64,000 nt of DNA from Streptomyces sp. SUK 48 (GTDB lineage Bacteria; Actinomycetota; Actinomycetes; Streptomycetales; Streptomycetaceae): positions 8,098,001 to 8,162,000 of the forward strand of contig NZ_CP045740.1 of assembly GCF_009650765.1 (NCBI RefSeq), read 5' to 3'. Made by a program: the position numbers and the translations under genes. Positions 17,321 through 27,059 of the stretch are shown here, piece after piece; positions within the stretch are counted from its first letter, which is position 1; each line of letters starts with the position of its first letter. Below the pieces are notes generated by a model. It was given only the letters and a program-made list of their open reading frames with translations. It did no database searches and was not told the origin of the DNA.

Positions 17321-18880
17321 ATGGACACCGGTACCGACACCGACACCATCACCGACGCCGACACCGTCACCGACATCGAGGTGCTGATCGCGGGAGCCGG
17401 GCCGACCGGCCTGCTGCTCGCCTGCGAACTGCGCCTGGCCGGAGTACGCGCGGCCGTCGCGGAGCGACTGCCGCGGCGCAGCGGCCAGTCCAAAGCCCTC
17501 AACCTGCAACCACGCACCGCCGAGATACTGGACTGCCGAGGCTGGCTCGCACCGCTCCTGGACCGGTCGCTGACCCTCCTGCCGGGCGGGCACTTCGCCG
17601 GACTGCCACTCGACTACGCCGCCCTGGACACCGCCTTCCCGCATCAGGTCGGCATTCCCCAGGCCCGCGTCGAGGAGTTCCTGGAGGGCCGGCTCGCCCA
17701 GTACGGCGTTCCGGTGCTGCGGGGCCGCGAGCTGACGTCGTTTCGGCAGGACGCCGAAGCGGTGACCGCCACCCTCCGCGCACCCGACGGCACCGAGCAC
17801 ACGGTCCGGGCCTGCTACCTGGTGGGCGCCGACGGCGGGCGCAGCACGGTGCGCCGCCTGCTGGGCATGCCCTTCCCCGGACGGGACGGCCGCATCGGCA
17901 TGGCCGTCGCCGACGTCGAACTCGCCCCGACCGGCGACGGATCGTGCGGTCCGGACGAACCCTGGCAGCTGCCCGACCTCGCCCCGGACCCTGCGGGCGT
18001 CGCCTTCCTGCTCCCGCTCGGTGACGGCGTGCACCGGCTGACCTTCGGCGGCCCCGAGCAGCAGAACGCCGACCGCGACGCCCCGGTCACCGACGACGAG
18101 GTCCGCGGGGCCCTGGCCCGCTGCCCCGGCCCGCGCCGTGAGCTGCGCCGCGTCCGTTGGGCCTCCCGCTTCACCGACGCCTCCCGGCAGGCCGAGCGCT
18201 ACGCCGAGGGTCGGGTCCTGCTGGCCGGCGACGCCGCCCACATCCACGCCCCCGCCGGGGGGCAGGGTCTGAACCTCGGCATGCAGGACGCCTTCAACCT
18301 GGGCTGGAAACTGGCCGCCACACTGCGAGGCTGGGCCCCCGACGGGCTTTTGGCCACCTACCACGACGAGCGACACCCGGTCGGAGCCCGAGTCCTGGCC
18401 AACACCCGCGCCCAGGTGGTGCTGACGCTCCCCGACCCGGACGCCATGGTGGTGCGCGACCTGCTCACCGACCTGCTCACCGAACCGCAGGCCAACCGCC
18501 GTGTCGCCGCGATGATCGCCGGCACGGACATCCGCTACCCCATGCCGGGCGCGCCGGACCACCCGCTTCTGGGGGCGAGAGTGCCCGGCCTCCCGCTTCC
18601 GGCCGGCCGCGGAGCCCTGCTGACGGACGCCGCGTCAGCAGCCACCTCGACGGCGAAATCCTGGGCGGACCGCGTCGACCGCCCGGACGGCGCGCCCGTC
18701 GCCGCTGAAGGCGAAGCGCTGCTGGTCCGCCCCGACGGCTACGTGTGCTGGGCCGGCCGCGACGACGACACGCAGGGCCTGCACGCCGCCCTCACCCGCT
18801 GGTTCGGCACACCCGCCACCCCGACCACCGACCACGATCACGACAACGGGTCCGGCTGCTCCCTGCCTTCCCCGACCTGA
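17321..18880 (+). CDS. FAD-dependent aromatic-ring monooxygenase (PHBH superfamily)
   Basis: 519-residue flavoprotein hydroxylase using NAD(P)H and O2. The dinucleotide-binding motif GAGPTG is at residues 25-30 behind a short D/T-repeat leader. YLVGADGGRSTVRR is the DG motif, and GDAAHIHAPAGGQGLNLGMQDA is the GD motif, here split over residues near 305-325. The C-terminal 130 residues form the thioredoxin-like domain common in rifampicin- and polyketide-hydroxylating members. Overall similarity in layout is to secondary-metabolite tailoring or antibiotic-inactivating enzymes. Co-operonic with the TetR gene and the membrane protein. Confidence 0.88.
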   Translation: MDTGTDTDTITDADTVTDIEVLIAGAGPTGLLLACELRLAGVRAAVAERLPRRSGQSKALNLQPRTAEILDCRGWLAPLLDRSLTLLPGGHFAGLPLDYAALDTAFPHQVGIPQARVEEFLEGRLAQYGVPVLRGRELTSFRQDAEAVTATLRAPDGTEHTVRACYLVGADGGRSTVRRLLGMPFPGRDGRIGMAVADVELAPTGDGSCGPDEPWQLPDLAPDPAGVAFLLPLGDGVHRLTFGGPEQQNADRDAPVTDDEVRGALARCPGPRRELRRVRWASRFTDASRQAERYAEGRVLLAGDAAHIHAPAGGQGLNLGMQDAFNLGWKLAATLRGWAPDGLLATYHDERHPVGARVLANTRAQVVLTLPDPDAMVVRDLLTDLLTEPQANRRVAAMIAGTDIRYPMPGAPDHPLLGARVPGLPLPAGRGALLTDAASAATSTAKSWADRVDRPDGAPVAAEGEALLVRPDGYVCWAGRDDDTQGLHAALTRWFGTPATPTTDHDHDNGSGCSLPSPT

Positions 18881-18987
18881 GTGCCAGTGCCAGCGCGGCA
18901 GAGCGGCGAACGCGGCCTTTCGCCTGCTGAACTTCACCTGGCTGACCGGCGGGGCCGGTATAAAGATCACCACTACTGGAGGATGTC

Positions 18988-19374
18988 TTGTCCGTGAAAC
19001 ACCGTATCGGGTCGGGGATCAGCGCTTCCGCGCTCACGTTCGCGGCCCTGGCCATATCCGCGGCCCCGGCGCTCGCCGGCAGCGGCGGTCAGCAGATCGA
19101 CTTCATCGACTCTCTGGGGGTGGCGAACACCATCCGTATCAACGGCTACAACCAGAACGGCTCGTACACGAGCCAGTGCTTCGCCACCCCGGTCCACGAG
19201 AACAAGGACTACGGATACTGGTGGGCCGGAACGGTCAACGTGATCGCCTACTCGGGCAACAACTGCCAGAGCACCACCGTCACGGCCGAGGGCGACGCCT
19301 ACATCCCCACGGTCCAGTCCGGGGACTGGACCGTCGTCAGCGACGCGGGCTGGCCTCTGGGCAACCAGGGCTGA
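18988..19374 (+). CDS. Small secreted protein of unknown function
   Basis: 128 residues with a clear signal peptide (cleavage near APALAG, residues 26-31) and a mature part of about 97 residues rich in Gly, Asn, Tyr and Thr with two Cys (SQCFATP and NNCQST), likely a disulfide. I do not recognise the family. TTG at 18988 follows GGAGG at 18978-18982 with good spacing; GTG at 18994 is an alternative. TATAAAGAT at 18959-18967 may be the -10 region. Possibly a small cell-wall or antimicrobial protein; this is speculation. Confidence 0.75.
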   Translation: MSVKHRIGSGISASALTFAALAISAAPALAGSGGQQIDFIDSLGVANTIRINGYNQNGSYTSQCFATPVHENKDYGYWWAGTVNVIAYSGNNCQSTTVTAEGDAYIPTVQSGDWTVVSDAGWPLGNQG

Positions 19375-19399
19375 GCCGACCCGCCGCCCAGTAACCAGC

Positions 19400-19415
19400 C
19401 CCCGCGCTTGCGGGG
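19400..19415. terminator. Short GC hairpin between convergent genes
   Basis: CCCCGC-GCTT-GCGGGG follows the small secreted protein gene by 26 nt and lies before the convergent DUF4232 gene end. Confidence 0.5.
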
Positions 19416-19546
19416 CACGTAGCCGCCGTGTCGTACGACGCCGACTCCGGCCGCCTCACAGCGAGTCCGGAGCCGGATCCCGTCACACCGGGCCGACGCA
19501 CGCATGCCCTCAGGCCGCAGCCGCGTCCAGGGCCGCCCGCTGCTGG

Positions 19547-20080
19547 TTACAGGCCGACGGGGTTGAGGTAGGTGCCGGGGTGGGTGGCGCCGTCCTGCTT
19601 GAGGATCTGGCCGCCGAACGGCCACTTCAGGGTGAAGTGGGTCGTCTCGTTCGGCGGGGTGACGAGGAAGTTCGCCGGGACGAACTTCTCCTTCTGCGGC
19701 GTGGACTTGGCGACGGGCAGCAGGGTGATGCTGAAGTCGGCGGTGGCACCGTGCTGGAGGGTCATCTTCGGGGGCTTCTTGGCGGAGCGCACCAGGGACC
19801 AGGTGCCGTCGGTCTTCTGGGCGCCGGTCATGTCGACGCCGGCGAAGCCGGTCAGGGTGCAGGTGTGGTTGCTCTTGTTGGTGAACCAGATGTACGCCTG
19901 GGTCTGCTTGTCGGTCTGCCCCATGTCGGGCTTGGCGTCGCCGCCGGTGGCGAAGCCGGCCTTGAGGTCGGCGGTGTGGCAGCGGGCCGGCGCGGCGGCG
20001 GCCGATGCGGGGACGGTGGCGGCGGCGGTGCCGGCGACGGCGAGGGCTGCCAGGACCACGGCGGTGAGCTTGTGCTTCAT
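19547..20080 (-). CDS. Secreted DUF4232-domain protein
   Basis: 177 residues: signal peptide (cleavage near ASAAAAPA, about residue 28) followed by one DUF4232 domain, typical of Streptomyces exported proteins of unknown function. Domain hallmarks visible are CHTADL at its start, WFTNKSNHTCTLTGFAGVDM, and a C-terminal ALVNPVGL-like end (TYLNPVGL). Two Cys are likely disulfide-bonded. The C-terminal 55 codons are duplicated as a broken copy at 28332-28505. RBS-like GGGGATTCGAG precedes the ATG. Confidence 0.88.
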   Translation of the reverse strand: MKHKLTAVVLAALAVAGTAAATVPASAAAAPARCHTADLKAGFATGGDAKPDMGQTDKQTQAYIWFTNKSNHTCTLTGFAGVDMTGAQKTDGTWSLVRSAKKPPKMTLQHGATADFSITLLPVAKSTPQKEKFVPANFLVTPPNETTHFTLKWPFGGQILKQDGATHPGTYLNPVGL

Positions 20081-20305
20081 GAAGACTCGAATCCCCTTCG
20101 ACTACGAATCGGCGCGGGAGGTCAATGCGCGCCTGCACACGTGAAGATGCACGAAGTCCGGAAGAGGTTCGGTGGGGGAGTGCAATGAGCCTCCGCCGAC
20201 TTGAAACTGCCAGTCGGAGGGCCGTCGGGATCGACTCCCCAGGTACTCAAACTGGTGACGAGCAACTGTTCTTGGCCCATATCCAGGACGGCCTCCGCGC
20301 GCGCT

Positions 20306-20341
20306 GCGGAGGCCGCCGGGGAGGGTTCCGGCGGCCTCCGC
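20306..20341 (-). terminator. Strong hairpin downstream of the amidase gene
   Basis: A perfect 14-bp inverted repeat (GCGGAGGCCGCCGG / CCGGCGGCCTCCGC) with an 8-nt loop. It lies about 170 nt beyond the predicted ancestral amidase stop at 20515 and inside the frame-shifted extension, which supports the shorter reading of that gene. The remainder of 20081-20514 shows nothing further. Confidence 0.75.
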
Positions 20342-20514
20342 CACTGTGATCGGCGACCTGGTCTTTCGCTTCCCGCGCACGGCCGACACCACTGGAGCGG
20401 CGGATGCCCGGATCGCTCTCGCTCGCCTCATCCCTACATGGTGACCGGACCATGGTCGGTTGAGGGCCCAGCTCCTCCGCCCCCCGACCGTCGCGGCGGG
20501 TTGCTGTCCGGTAC

Positions 20515-22460
20515 CTACCGTGCGGTGACGTCGGCGGCGTAGACCAGCGCTGTGCGGTGGTTGTACTGGATGGTGTACATGCTCTTCCCCCGGTGACGAC
20601 CCGGCCGCTGGAGGGGAAGTAGTCGTCGGTGGGGGCGGGTGCGGCGGTGGCGACGTAGCCCTGGCCGACGGGGATGCTGTAGGAGGCCAGCGGGGCCTGG
20701 GTGGAGGGGGAGAGCCCGGCGGGGTATTCGTTCGCGTCCGGGTAGCTCGATCCGTACACCGCCACTGGCGAGGTACCGGTGGCGCTCACCACCGTCACGT
20801 CATGGGCGGGGGTGGTGTTGCAGCCGTGCGGGTTGAGGAACCAGACCTGCACGCCGCTGTACCAGATGGCCGTCCAGTCACCCTGCCGGTCGGCGACGAC
20901 GAACTGCTGCCCGGCCGCCGCGGTGCCGCCCCAGTCGTTGACGCTGTCGGTGCCGACGCCGTCCGGATGGATGGCCTGGTCGCCGAAGAGCGGCGCCGTG
21001 ACGCTGGGCGCGGTGCGCAGATAGACGAAATTGGAGGACTGGGTCCGCTCGGTGCACTCGGGTGTGGCACCGGTGGGGTCGTCGGACGGGCAGACGCGTA
21101 CGGTCTGCTGGTTGCGGTCGTACCCAGGGGTGATGGTGACCACGGAGCCCACGCGGCCCACGCCGTGCCGTCCGCCCACCGGGGCGTGCAGCAGCCGCAT
21201 GAAGCGCTCCCAGTCCCAGGACGGGCCCGGGTCCCAGTGCATACCGGAGACGAGGGCCGTGCTGGGCCCAGGCACGTTGTCGTGCCCGAGTATGTGCTGC
21301 CGGTCCAGCGGAATGCCGAAGCGCTCGGCCAGGTACCGGACGAGTTCCGCGCTGGTCTCGTACTCGGTCTGCGTGTACCAGGTGCCGCCCGCGGCGGCGT
21401 ACCCCTCGTGCTCGATTCCTATCGAGTGCAGGTTGGTCGAGTAGTTGCCCGCGTGGAAGGAGATGTCCTTGGTGGGCACCATCTGGGTCACGGCGCCGTC
21501 GGAGGAGCGTATGACGTAGTGCGCCGACCCGCCGCCCGGTTTCTGGAAGGCGTTCAGGGCGGCGTCGTAGGACGACTCCGTGTCATGAATGACGATGGAG
21601 TCGATCCTGATCCCGTTGGCGGGGCGGCCGGACACCTGCCCATTGGCCGCCGCGGCCGGAAGGAAGGCGCAGTCGATGGTGGCGGGGCACTCGGTGTCGC
21701 CCGTCGCGGCCGTCGCCTTCAGGTGCAGCACGGACAGTTGCTTGACGGCCGGCTTGACGCTCGGGGAGGCGGGCAGGTCGATGTGCTGTCCGTCCCGGGT
21801 GGTTTCCGCCGCGCCGTTCTCGATGGTGGCGAACACCCGGTCGGCGAAGGCTCTCGCGGCCCGTTGCCCGGAGGAACCGCTGTAACGGGCAACGGCGGCG
21901 TACCACTTGCCCGAGTCCTTCGGCGTACCGCCGACCGTGCTCTTCGCGTAGGAGGCGAGGAGGGCGGCACCCCCACGGATGTTGGCGGCGTCGTCCGCGC
22001 GCAGTCGCTTCCCGGGCAGCCCTGTCAGCCGGGCGGCGGCCTGGAGGGTGTGCAGGGACGGAGCGGAGGCCAGTTCGGCGAGGTCGGCACGGCCGACCGC
22101 ACCCGCGTCGCCGCCGGCCAGCATCCCGGTCGTCACGTCGGTCAGATGCATGGGTCCGTAGCCGCCGTCGGTACTGCGCTCACCGGCATGGGCATCCCAG
22201 GCGGACTCGTGATATGCCACGGCGAGGAGGACGGGCAGCGGGACATGGTATTCCGTCGCGGCCTGCTCAAAGGCGTGCTGGCGGCTGTCGGCCGCCGCCC
22301 GATGTCCTACCGCCTGGGCGGCCGGAGAGGCGGTCGCAACTCCCGCGGCGGCCAGCACTCCTGCCGCGAGAATCCGTGACAGCCGCCGGCGCGGTCTGTG
22401 CTCATGCACGTGTGAGTACCTGACTTTCCTTCGTCGATTCCGGACCTTGGACGTCACCAC
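20515..22460 (-). CDS. Secreted N-acetylmuramoyl-L-alanine amidase with lysozyme-like N-terminal domain (C-terminal frameshift)
   Basis: Exported cell-wall hydrolase. After a twin-Arg-rich signal region (about 1-50) comes a transglycosylase/lysozyme-like domain (about 55-215; LLAVAYHESAWDAH, YGPMHLTD) and an Amidase_2/PGRP domain (about 285-430) with zinc ligands in IVIHDTESS and in HWDPGPSWDW, plus ILGHDNVPGP. The C-terminal 200 residues look SH3-like. At 20587-20591 a run of five C shifts the frame: with six C the protein would end SMYTIQYNHRTALVYAADVTAR at a TAG at 20515-20517. As written, the frame runs on to 20247 with non-protein-like sequence. GTG 22460 is the furthest start; GTG before HEHRPRRR (about 22412) is an alternative. 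Confidence 0.85.
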
Positions 22461-22796
22461 CGCAGCGCCCCAAGGCTGTTAGGTGGCCCGAAACTTGACT
22501 GGCCATAAGATGATCTTCACATGATGTGACGGTGGTTTAGTGCGCCGGGTTCCCGCTCGCGGACCACGAGGTGGCGGGCACGGCGGGTCGGCGGCGTCTC
22601 CGGCCCGGCCAGATGATCACCACGCACGAGGACAGATCGGTGGCCGGAACGGCCGGTGCAGGGCGAGCAGGTCCACGTGGACCTCGACCCCGGACCGTCT
22701 CCTGGAGACGCAGGGCCTGACGTGACCGACGGGACCGGTGAAAAAAGGAGCGGGTTCCGCGGGAACCTTCGGTCGGGTGCCGGACACATACAGGGC

Positions 22797-23441
22797 ATGG
22801 AAGTGAACGACGTCGGTGCCACCGCAGCTGTCGGAGCCGTATCCGACCGGGAGTTGTGGGCGCGAGCGGTCAACGGCGATCGGGATGCGTTCGGCCGGAT
22901 CTTCGACCGTCATGCGAAGACGGTCTACAACCACCTGTTCCGGCGGACGGCCGACTGGTCGGAGGCCGAGGATCTCACCTCGGCGGTTTTCCTTCATGCC
23001 TGGCGACGGCGGTCGGAGGTCGCGCTGGACCGCGATTCGGCCCTGCCGTGGCTGCTGGGCATCGCGGAGCACCTGCTGGCGAACACCAGGCGGCGGCTGC
23101 GACGGGCCGAGGCGTTGCTGCGGCGGCTCGTCTCCCATGACGAGTCGGTGGGTGACCACGCGGACCGTGTCGCCGGCGAGGTCGACGACGCGCGCCGGAT
23201 GTCGCGGCTCCACCGGGCGCTGGCCCGGCTCCCGCGCCACGAACGCGAGGTGGTCGAGCTGTGCATGTGGTCGGGTCTGGATCAGCAGGCGGCCGCGACG
23301 GCGCTGGGAGTGGCGGTGGGAACCGTGAAGTCCCGACTGCACCGAGCACGACGCAGGCTGGGGGCCGATCTCGCCGACAGGCCGGGTGCGACGTCGTCCA
23401 GTTCGAAGAATCCCGTCACCGTGGAGGAGGTCGCGCGATGA
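22797..23441 (+). CDS. ECF-type RNA polymerase sigma factor
   Basis: 214 residues. Region 2 spans about 20-95 (FGRIFDRHAKTVYNHLFRR, DLTSAVFLHAWRRR) and region 4 about 135-190 (ARLPRHEREVVELCMWSGL, AATALGVAVGTVKSRLHRARR). ATG at 22797 is preferred; the frame is open to 22656, but the extra residues are Gly/Asp/Pro-rich. Coupled by ATGA to the membrane protein gene that follows, the usual arrangement for sigma and anti-sigma. Divergent from the amidase gene over a 336-nt region (22461-22796) in which no other gene was seen. Confidence 0.92.
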   Translation: MEVNDVGATAAVGAVSDRELWARAVNGDRDAFGRIFDRHAKTVYNHLFRRTADWSEAEDLTSAVFLHAWRRRSEVALDRDSALPWLLGIAEHLLANTRRRLRRAEALLRRLVSHDESVGDHADRVAGEVDDARRMSRLHRALARLPRHEREVVELCMWSGLDQQAAATALGVAVGTVKSRLHRARRRLGADLADRPGATSSSSKNPVTVEEVAR

Positions 23442-24346
23442 ACGACACGCAAGGTGTTCCCGCGCCTCCCCCCGATCGCGCGCTGCCGAACCACCGGCGG
23501 ATCCGAGAGGACCTACTGATGAAGATCGATCAAGAGGACGAGCAGACTTCGCTGGTGCGCAGGTGGGGGCTGCCGCTGGGTATCGCCGCCGGTGTCGCGG
23601 CGCTGAGCGTCGTGGCTGTGACCGTCGTCGGCGGGGAGAGGGCCGCCGAGCCGGTCCAGGCCGGCAGTGGTGGAAGTCCGACGAGCGCCGCCGCGTCATC
23701 GGGTCCGGGCCGGGGCTCTTCGAGCGCCGGGGCGGGTACGACGCCGTCCTCGGCGCCCTCGGCCTCCGCGCCGCACGCGGTCACCGTCACCAGCGTGACC
23801 ACGACCCCGATCAAGGCGGAGGCCGTCGGCAGGATCCTGTCCTCCTGCCTGGGTTCGGACGCCGCGAGATTCCACCCGGTGATCGCCGTCCGTACCCCTG
23901 CCGCCGCCAAGGACTGGGACGGTACGGTCATCGCCGTCGATTCGGCCGGGCAGTACGTGCAATGCCAGACCAAGGGCGAGCGGGGCAGCAGCCCGGACGT
24001 CCCGCCGACGTTCATCAACGACCGCCTGTGGGGCACCGGTCACCTCGTGGAGTACTTCGACTCCATCGGCCAGCCCGCCGGGAAGGGCCGTTACCTCTCG
24101 CTCGGCGCCGGGCATTACACATCCGGCGTAGCCAAGATGACCGTCAGCTACGGCGAGGACCCGAAGCAGTACCCGGTGGTCATGGCAGGCGGCGCGTTCT
24201 TCTACTCGGCGTCCTTCTCCACCGGGTCGTCCACCGCCAAGCTCATCGCCGCGATGTCGACCCCGTACGTCCACGCCTACAACGCGGCCGGCAAGGAGAT
24301 CTACAACCAGAAGAAGGACCCTCAGTTCACCGGCACGTCCCGATAG
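23438..24346 (+). CDS. Single-pass membrane protein partner of the ECF sigma factor (putative anti-sigma)
   Basis: 302 residues: cytoplasmic N-terminus of about 42, one membrane helix (about 43-64, LPLGIAAGVAALSVVAVTVVGG), a Ser/Ala/Gly linker (about 70-115), and an extracytoplasmic domain of about 190 residues that I do not recognise. No zinc-anti-sigma HxxxCxxC is present. ATGA overlap with the sigma gene and membrane topology suggest it holds or signals to the sigma factor from outside. Confidence 0.75.
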   Translation: MNDTQGVPAPPPDRALPNHRRIREDLLMKIDQEDEQTSLVRRWGLPLGIAAGVAALSVVAVTVVGGERAAEPVQAGSGGSPTSAAASSGPGRGSSSAGAGTTPSSAPSASAPHAVTVTSVTTTPIKAEAVGRILSSCLGSDAARFHPVIAVRTPAAAKDWDGTVIAVDSAGQYVQCQTKGERGSSPDVPPTFINDRLWGTGHLVEYFDSIGQPAGKGRYLSLGAGHYTSGVAKMTVSYGEDPKQYPVVMAGGAFFYSASFSTGSSTAKLIAAMSTPYVHAYNAAGKEIYNQKKDPQFTGTSR

Positions 24347-24967
24347 ACCGGCCCCTGAAAGGCATCCGCTGGTGTCCCGGCGACAGTACCGGGGCTCCAG
24401 CGACCTCGGCCGGCGTCGAGATCATCACGCCGCCATTCCCAGGGCTGGTGGGGGCGATGGGAATCCGGCGTCGGATACAGGTTCACCGGCACCTACTGTC
24501 GGCCCGGTACGAACTGCGATGCCGTCTTCGCACGGCCGTAGACGTGGCAGAACAGCCGATCAGCTGAGCACGGCGCGTCCGAGCGAAGCCACAGCGACAC
24601 ATCCACCGCCAGGACCAGGCGCCCGCAATCGAACCGCGCGTCCCTCAGGCAAGTGGTGAATCGGCTTTCGCCGCCGGCATCCCCACTGCAAGCCGACCGT
24701 CACTCAGCAGAGCATGCCCGTCGAACACGGTAGTCAGAGACTCTCCGTCGCCTCCGTGATCATCTGCGTCATCATGATCCTTGAACACTCGAACCTTGAC
24801 CAGGATCACCCGGTCCTGCACCCGAACGATGACGTGCGTGTCGCGTGCAGCGGCAGGAGTACAGGTCTACCCCCGCGATCTGCACAGCCTGTTCCCAGTC
24901 CATCCGTGAGCTTCAGCGGAGGACAGAAGCAGGCACTGACAAGAAGGTTCCGAGGTCGAAGAACAAG
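24347..24967. other. Intergenic stretch without a convincing gene
   Basis: About 620 bp between the anti-sigma-like gene and the SDR gene. A short protein-like piece, RFTGTYCRPGTNCDAVF at about 24478-24529 on the plus strand followed by a stop, could be the tail of a lost secreted protein. I see no intact gene, RNA gene or clear repeat. Confidence 0.4.
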
Positions 24968-25762
24968 CTAGGCGGTTGTGGCGATACCGCCGTCGACGGG
25001 GATGACGGCGCCTGTGAGGTAGGCGCCGGCCCGGCTTGCGAGGAACACGGCGACACCCGCCATGTCGTCGGCGCGGCCGATCCGGCGTAGTGGGGCCGAC
25101 GCCGCGATCTCCTCGCCGAGCTCATCGAGGGTCGCAGCCATCATCGCCGACGGGAACGGTCCCGGTGCCACGGCGTTCACGGTGACGTGCTGTGGTCCCA
25201 GTTCCCTGGCGAGCACTCTGGTGAGTTGATGCAGCGCGGCCTTGCTGCTGGAGTACGAGTAGTTGGGCCGCTGGGGGATGTGGATGGCGGCGATACTGCC
25301 GATGTTGATGACCCGCGCGGGATCGTCGGCGGTGCCGGCCGTGCGAAGTGCGGGCAGCAGCGCCTGGACCAGCCAGAACGGCGACTTCAGGTTGAGGTCG
25401 ACGACCGTGTCCCAGGCCGCGTCCGGGAACGTCGCCAGAGGCCCGTCCCACATGGCGCCCGCGTTGTTGACGAGGATGTCGAGACGCTCCGAGTCGGCGG
25501 TGACAAGGTCGGACAGGCGCCGGCACTCGTCGTGGCGGGACAGGTCGGCGGGGAAGGCCCGTACCTCCCCGAACGTGGACAGGTGTTCCTGTGCCTGAGC
25601 GCACGCTTCGGCGTTGCGCGAGCTGATGACCACGCGGGCGCCCGCCTGGAGAAGGCCACGCGCGATCATCATTCCGATGCCTCGGGTGCCACCGGTGACG
25701 AGTGCGCGCTTTCCACGCAGATCGAAAAGTTCTGCATGCGTTGAGAATTGGTTGTCCACCAC
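24968..25762 (-). CDS. Short-chain dehydrogenase/reductase
   Basis: 264-residue Rossmann oxidoreductase. Motifs: TGGTRGIG for cofactor binding near residue 22, NNAGA at about 100, Ser of INIGS and the catalytic pair Y-x-x-x-K in YSYSSSKAA, then PG at VAPGPFPS. The classical SDR pattern is complete; NADP(H) preference is suggested by the Arg following the glycine-rich loop strand (SSRNAE). GTG at 25762/25759 with GGAAAG upstream is preferred over the longer frame to 25969. Substrate unknown. Confidence 0.9.
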   Translation of the reverse strand: MVDNQFSTHAELFDLRGKRALVTGGTRGIGMMIARGLLQAGARVVISSRNAEACAQAQEHLSTFGEVRAFPADLSRHDECRRLSDLVTADSERLDILVNNAGAMWDGPLATFPDAAWDTVVDLNLKSPFWLVQALLPALRTAGTADDPARVINIGSIAAIHIPQRPNYSYSSSKAALHQLTRVLARELGPQHVTVNAVAPGPFPSAMMAATLDELGEEIAASAPLRRIGRADDMAGVAVFLASRAGAYLTGAVIPVDGGIATTA

Positions 25763-26039
25763 TTGCCGTCTTTCCGGTTGGTCGTGCGGGAGAATGCGCC
25801 GACGCGTTGGGTGTTCGGTTCGGCTCGTCTCAACGCTATGGCCCTGGAGCGCACTCCAGGCAAGCGGATGCCGGTCCCTCAGCAAGTGACTTCGACCGGA
25901 ACTTTCACCACAGCCCCTAATAGCCCCGCTATGGTCTGCCCGCTGCCGCGCGGCCCCCTTCGTGCTCACGACCGCGCTCCGTGTACACGGCCCGAGCCGA
26001 TGAGGCCGAGACCGCCTTTGGCGGTCGAACCCACGACAT

Positions 26040-26240
26040 CGGAGGAGAGGCCGGCTGGCTCGCCGGTGACACCTGGACCGCCCGCGAGCGGCGCCGGGAG
26101 AACGATCGCCAGCCCGTCACCCATGAGCCAACCTCGGCGCGTGTCAGCCCAGTTCCCCAGCGGCCTGCGCGCTGTCCCGGCCTCGCTCACACCGTCGTAG
26201 TTCTCCGCGTCGTCATTTCCTACGACGCTCGACTGGGAGA
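26040..26240 (+). pseudogene. Degraded copy of an unidentified protein family (relic A)
   Basis: Reading GWLAGDTWTARERRREND and, further on, AHTVVVLRVVISYDARLGD parallels the better-preserved sequence LAGHTWSAHERRREGD ... LHTVAVPHGVTGHEARLGEW at 52370-52560. Both lack a start and flanking domains. I do not recognise the family. Apart from this relic, the 25763-26546 gap shows no gene. Confidence 0.45.
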
Positions 26241-26546
26241 CCGGCCGATCAGATCATCTCGGACGCAGTGGCGGTGGCCAGGTCGGTGGCCTCAGGTCCG
26301 GCCATGGGGGCACGCTCGGGGGGCGCACCGTCCGACGACGCCGAGGCCCCCGCCGTCACGCGGTGGCCGGCTGCGGCCCGTCCAACAGTCCCCGGGAGCC
26401 TCTCGTTTGGATCTTGCCGGGCTCGGGGGTCTGGTGCTGCCCCTCGAGGCGTCGGCGTCGGGGCGGTCGCGTCGCGGAATCGGCCGGGAGCCGCCACGCT
26501 GGAAAGGTGGCAGCGGACCACAACAGATGTGCGAAGGAGAGTCGGC

Positions 26547-26777
26547 GTGACGAGGAAGCGCGATCCGGACGAGGAACTGGAGAAGGGTGATCACGTCACC
26601 TGGCGCAGTCACGGCAGCCAGGCGGAGGGGCATGTGGAGAAGAAGATCACCGATCGGACACCTGCCGCGGGCCGCACGGTGGACGCGTCGCCGGACGATC
26701 CGCAGTACGAGGTGCGCAGCGACAAGTCCGGCAGGACAGCCGTGCACAAGCCGTCCGCGCTGAAGAAGAAGAAGTGA
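26547..26777 (+). CDS. DUF2945 (TUDOR-like) small protein
   Basis: 76 residues. The DUF2945 core is GDHVTWRSHGSQAEGHVEKKI, here seen from residue 14 to 34, continuing to YEVRSDKSGRTAVHKPSALKK; the charged Lys tail is typical. Members are small cytoplasmic proteins of unknown role often found with stress genes. GTG at 26547 follows GAAGGAGAG. It is directly followed by a truncated DUF3140 gene and a spore-photoproduct-lyase-like gene, an association seen in other actinomycetes. Confidence 0.88.
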   Translation: MTRKRDPDEELEKGDHVTWRSHGSQAEGHVEKKITDRTPAAGRTVDASPDDPQYEVRSDKSGRTAVHKPSALKKKK

Positions 26778-26783
26778 GCCGGT

Positions 26784-26963
26784 GTGGACGGCGACGCGTG
26801 CGAGGAGATCGGTCATGCCTGCAGCGAGCTGGTGAACATGGCACCTGCCGAGTTGGAGAAGTGGCTCGCTTCCGACCAGTCACGCGGTGCCGGGCAGCAC
26901 AAGGGCGTGCTCGACCGGGCCGCGCGAGCCGCGGCGCCTTCGGCTTCCGCCGCACCTCGGTGA
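26784..26963 (+). pseudogene. Truncated DUF3140-type protein
   Basis: 59 codons from GTG 26784. SELVNMAPAELEKWLASDQS matches the start of DUF3140 proteins (NMSPKELEKWL pattern). A normal member continues with a conserved C-terminal half (a HMRKVxGYVHRH-like segment), which is missing here; after KGVLDRAARAA the sequence turns Ala-rich and stops. It is therefore a fragment. It lies 6 nt after the DUF2945 gene. Confidence 0.65.
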
Positions 26964-27059
26964 CGAGCGTAGGCTTGGGCATCGGCTGGTCGCCGCTTCG
27001 CCGCGGCCGAGCCGGCGCGCACAGTCCGTCGCGCAAGTCCGTCACCTCCGGAGCCCGCC

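Noticed and set aside
20247..20514. C-terminal extension of the amidase
   Set aside because: It is produced by the frame change at 20587-20591, crosses a strong terminator hairpin and is not protein-like.
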